This document shows positions 63,804-64,000 of a stretch of 64,000 nucleotides of DNA, piece after piece (positions within the stretch are counted from its first letter, which is position 1; each line of letters begins with the position of its first letter). Location of the stretch: contig NZ_CP029488.1 of the NCBI RefSeq assembly GCF_003177035.1, positions 1,860,001 to 1,924,000 on the forward strand, in the 5' to 3' direction. The translations under genes and the position numbers were made by a program. The notes under the pieces were generated by a model that saw only the letters and a list, made by a program, of their open reading frames with translations, ran no database searches and was not told the DNA's origin. This DNA comes from Salinisphaera sp. LB1 (GTDB taxonomy: Bacteria > Pseudomonadota > Gammaproteobacteria > Nevskiales > Salinisphaeraceae).

Positions 63804-64000
63804 ATAGGCCGCGCCACACCACCACGGGATACGGCGTCTGGCTGCGCGGGGGTGTGGCCGCGGCGGCCGATGTCTATGTCGGCACCGTGGATCTGGTCGA
63901 GAATGTGCATCGCACGATCGCCGACACCGGTGCCGCCGTGAACCCGGTGGCATGGCCCGAGCGCGCGATCAGCGGCATCGCCTATGCCGGCGTGCGCGGC
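63800..64000 (+). CDS. Start of an esterase/lipase-like protein (3' end outside the window)
   Basis: Only 67 codons are seen, starting at an ATG that overlaps the previous stop. The sequence (DVYVGTVDLVENVHRTIADT, then ISGIAYAGVRG) resembles the N-terminal region that precedes the hydrolase domain of some PGAP1-like alpha/beta hydrolases, usually reading VTDLVEAMHRTI and ITGLVYRSVRG. No catalytic residue falls within the window. Operon position after fadE and the serine hydrolase fits lipid metabolism. Confidence 0.55.
   Translation, partial: MNRPRHTTTGYGVWLRGGVAAAADVYVGTVDLVENVHRTIADTGAAVNPVAWPERAISGIAYAGVRG

Overview
The window looks like a chromosomal segment of a GC-rich gammaproteobacterium. 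A Salinisphaera-like marine or halotolerant organism is my best guess, from the very high GC, a long membrane-linked FadE, a TAXI-type TRAP transporter, an E. coli-type TrmO and a MexB-type RND pump. That assignment is an inference, since the window holds no rRNA or other marker gene. Most of the sequence is ordinary, densely packed housekeeping and transport genes. A clearly different accessory stretch lies at about 20.2-35.7 kb.

Layout. 0-9 kb: end of a formate dehydrogenase alpha subunit with its DUF1641 partner, an AEC exporter, FdhD, a complete TAXI-TRAP operon (binding protein, DUF1850, fused permease) and a CurA-type reductase. 9-20 kb: an EamA exporter with a broken divergent LysR gene, uracil salvage (upp, uraA), aromatic/aspartate aminotransferase, a VirJ-type hydrolase, a UvrD-family helicase, LysE, a Cof-type HAD phosphatase and an M48 protease. 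20-31 kb: a patchwork of DeoR regulators, YbjJ-like MFS transporters, HAD hydrolases, an APC amino-acid permease, a racemase gene broken by a small mobile element, several decayed duplicate fragments, an AT-rich orphan gene and a yeast-type cytosine deaminase. 31-35.7 kb: LigD split into three coupled genes, an IS110 element and a chemoreceptor remnant. 36-49 kb: a TPR/ATP-grasp protein coupled to SerC, an RND efflux pair, YbaK, TrmO, MoaA and the DUF2868/DUF3482 GTPase pair. 49-57 kb: a DsbA-like protein, a PRC-barrel protein, a LysR-TDT exporter pair, CrcB-DUF190, a HAD phosphatase, a MarR-like regulator and DUF445. 57-64 kb: fatty-acid catabolism (acyl-CoA synthetase, TetR, FadE, a beta-lactamase-fold esterase and the start of another esterase).

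The most notable non-gene content is two families of small non-autonomous mobile elements. Family 1 has four copies, with a 19-bp perfect terminal inverted repeat and a full length of 268 bp. Family 2 has two copies, 177 bp each, flanked by TA duplications and almost entirely built of stem-loops. A family 1 copy splits the racemase gene and a family 2 copy splits a LysR gene. In the LysR case, removing the element and one TA restores the reading frame exactly. A run of five 10-bp tandem repeats between a DeoR gene and the divergent HAD-MFS pair is a strong operator candidate. Cytosine deaminase, Upp and UraA together give a cytosine-to-UMP salvage route. FdhD and MoaA support formate dehydrogenase maturation and molybdenum cofactor synthesis.
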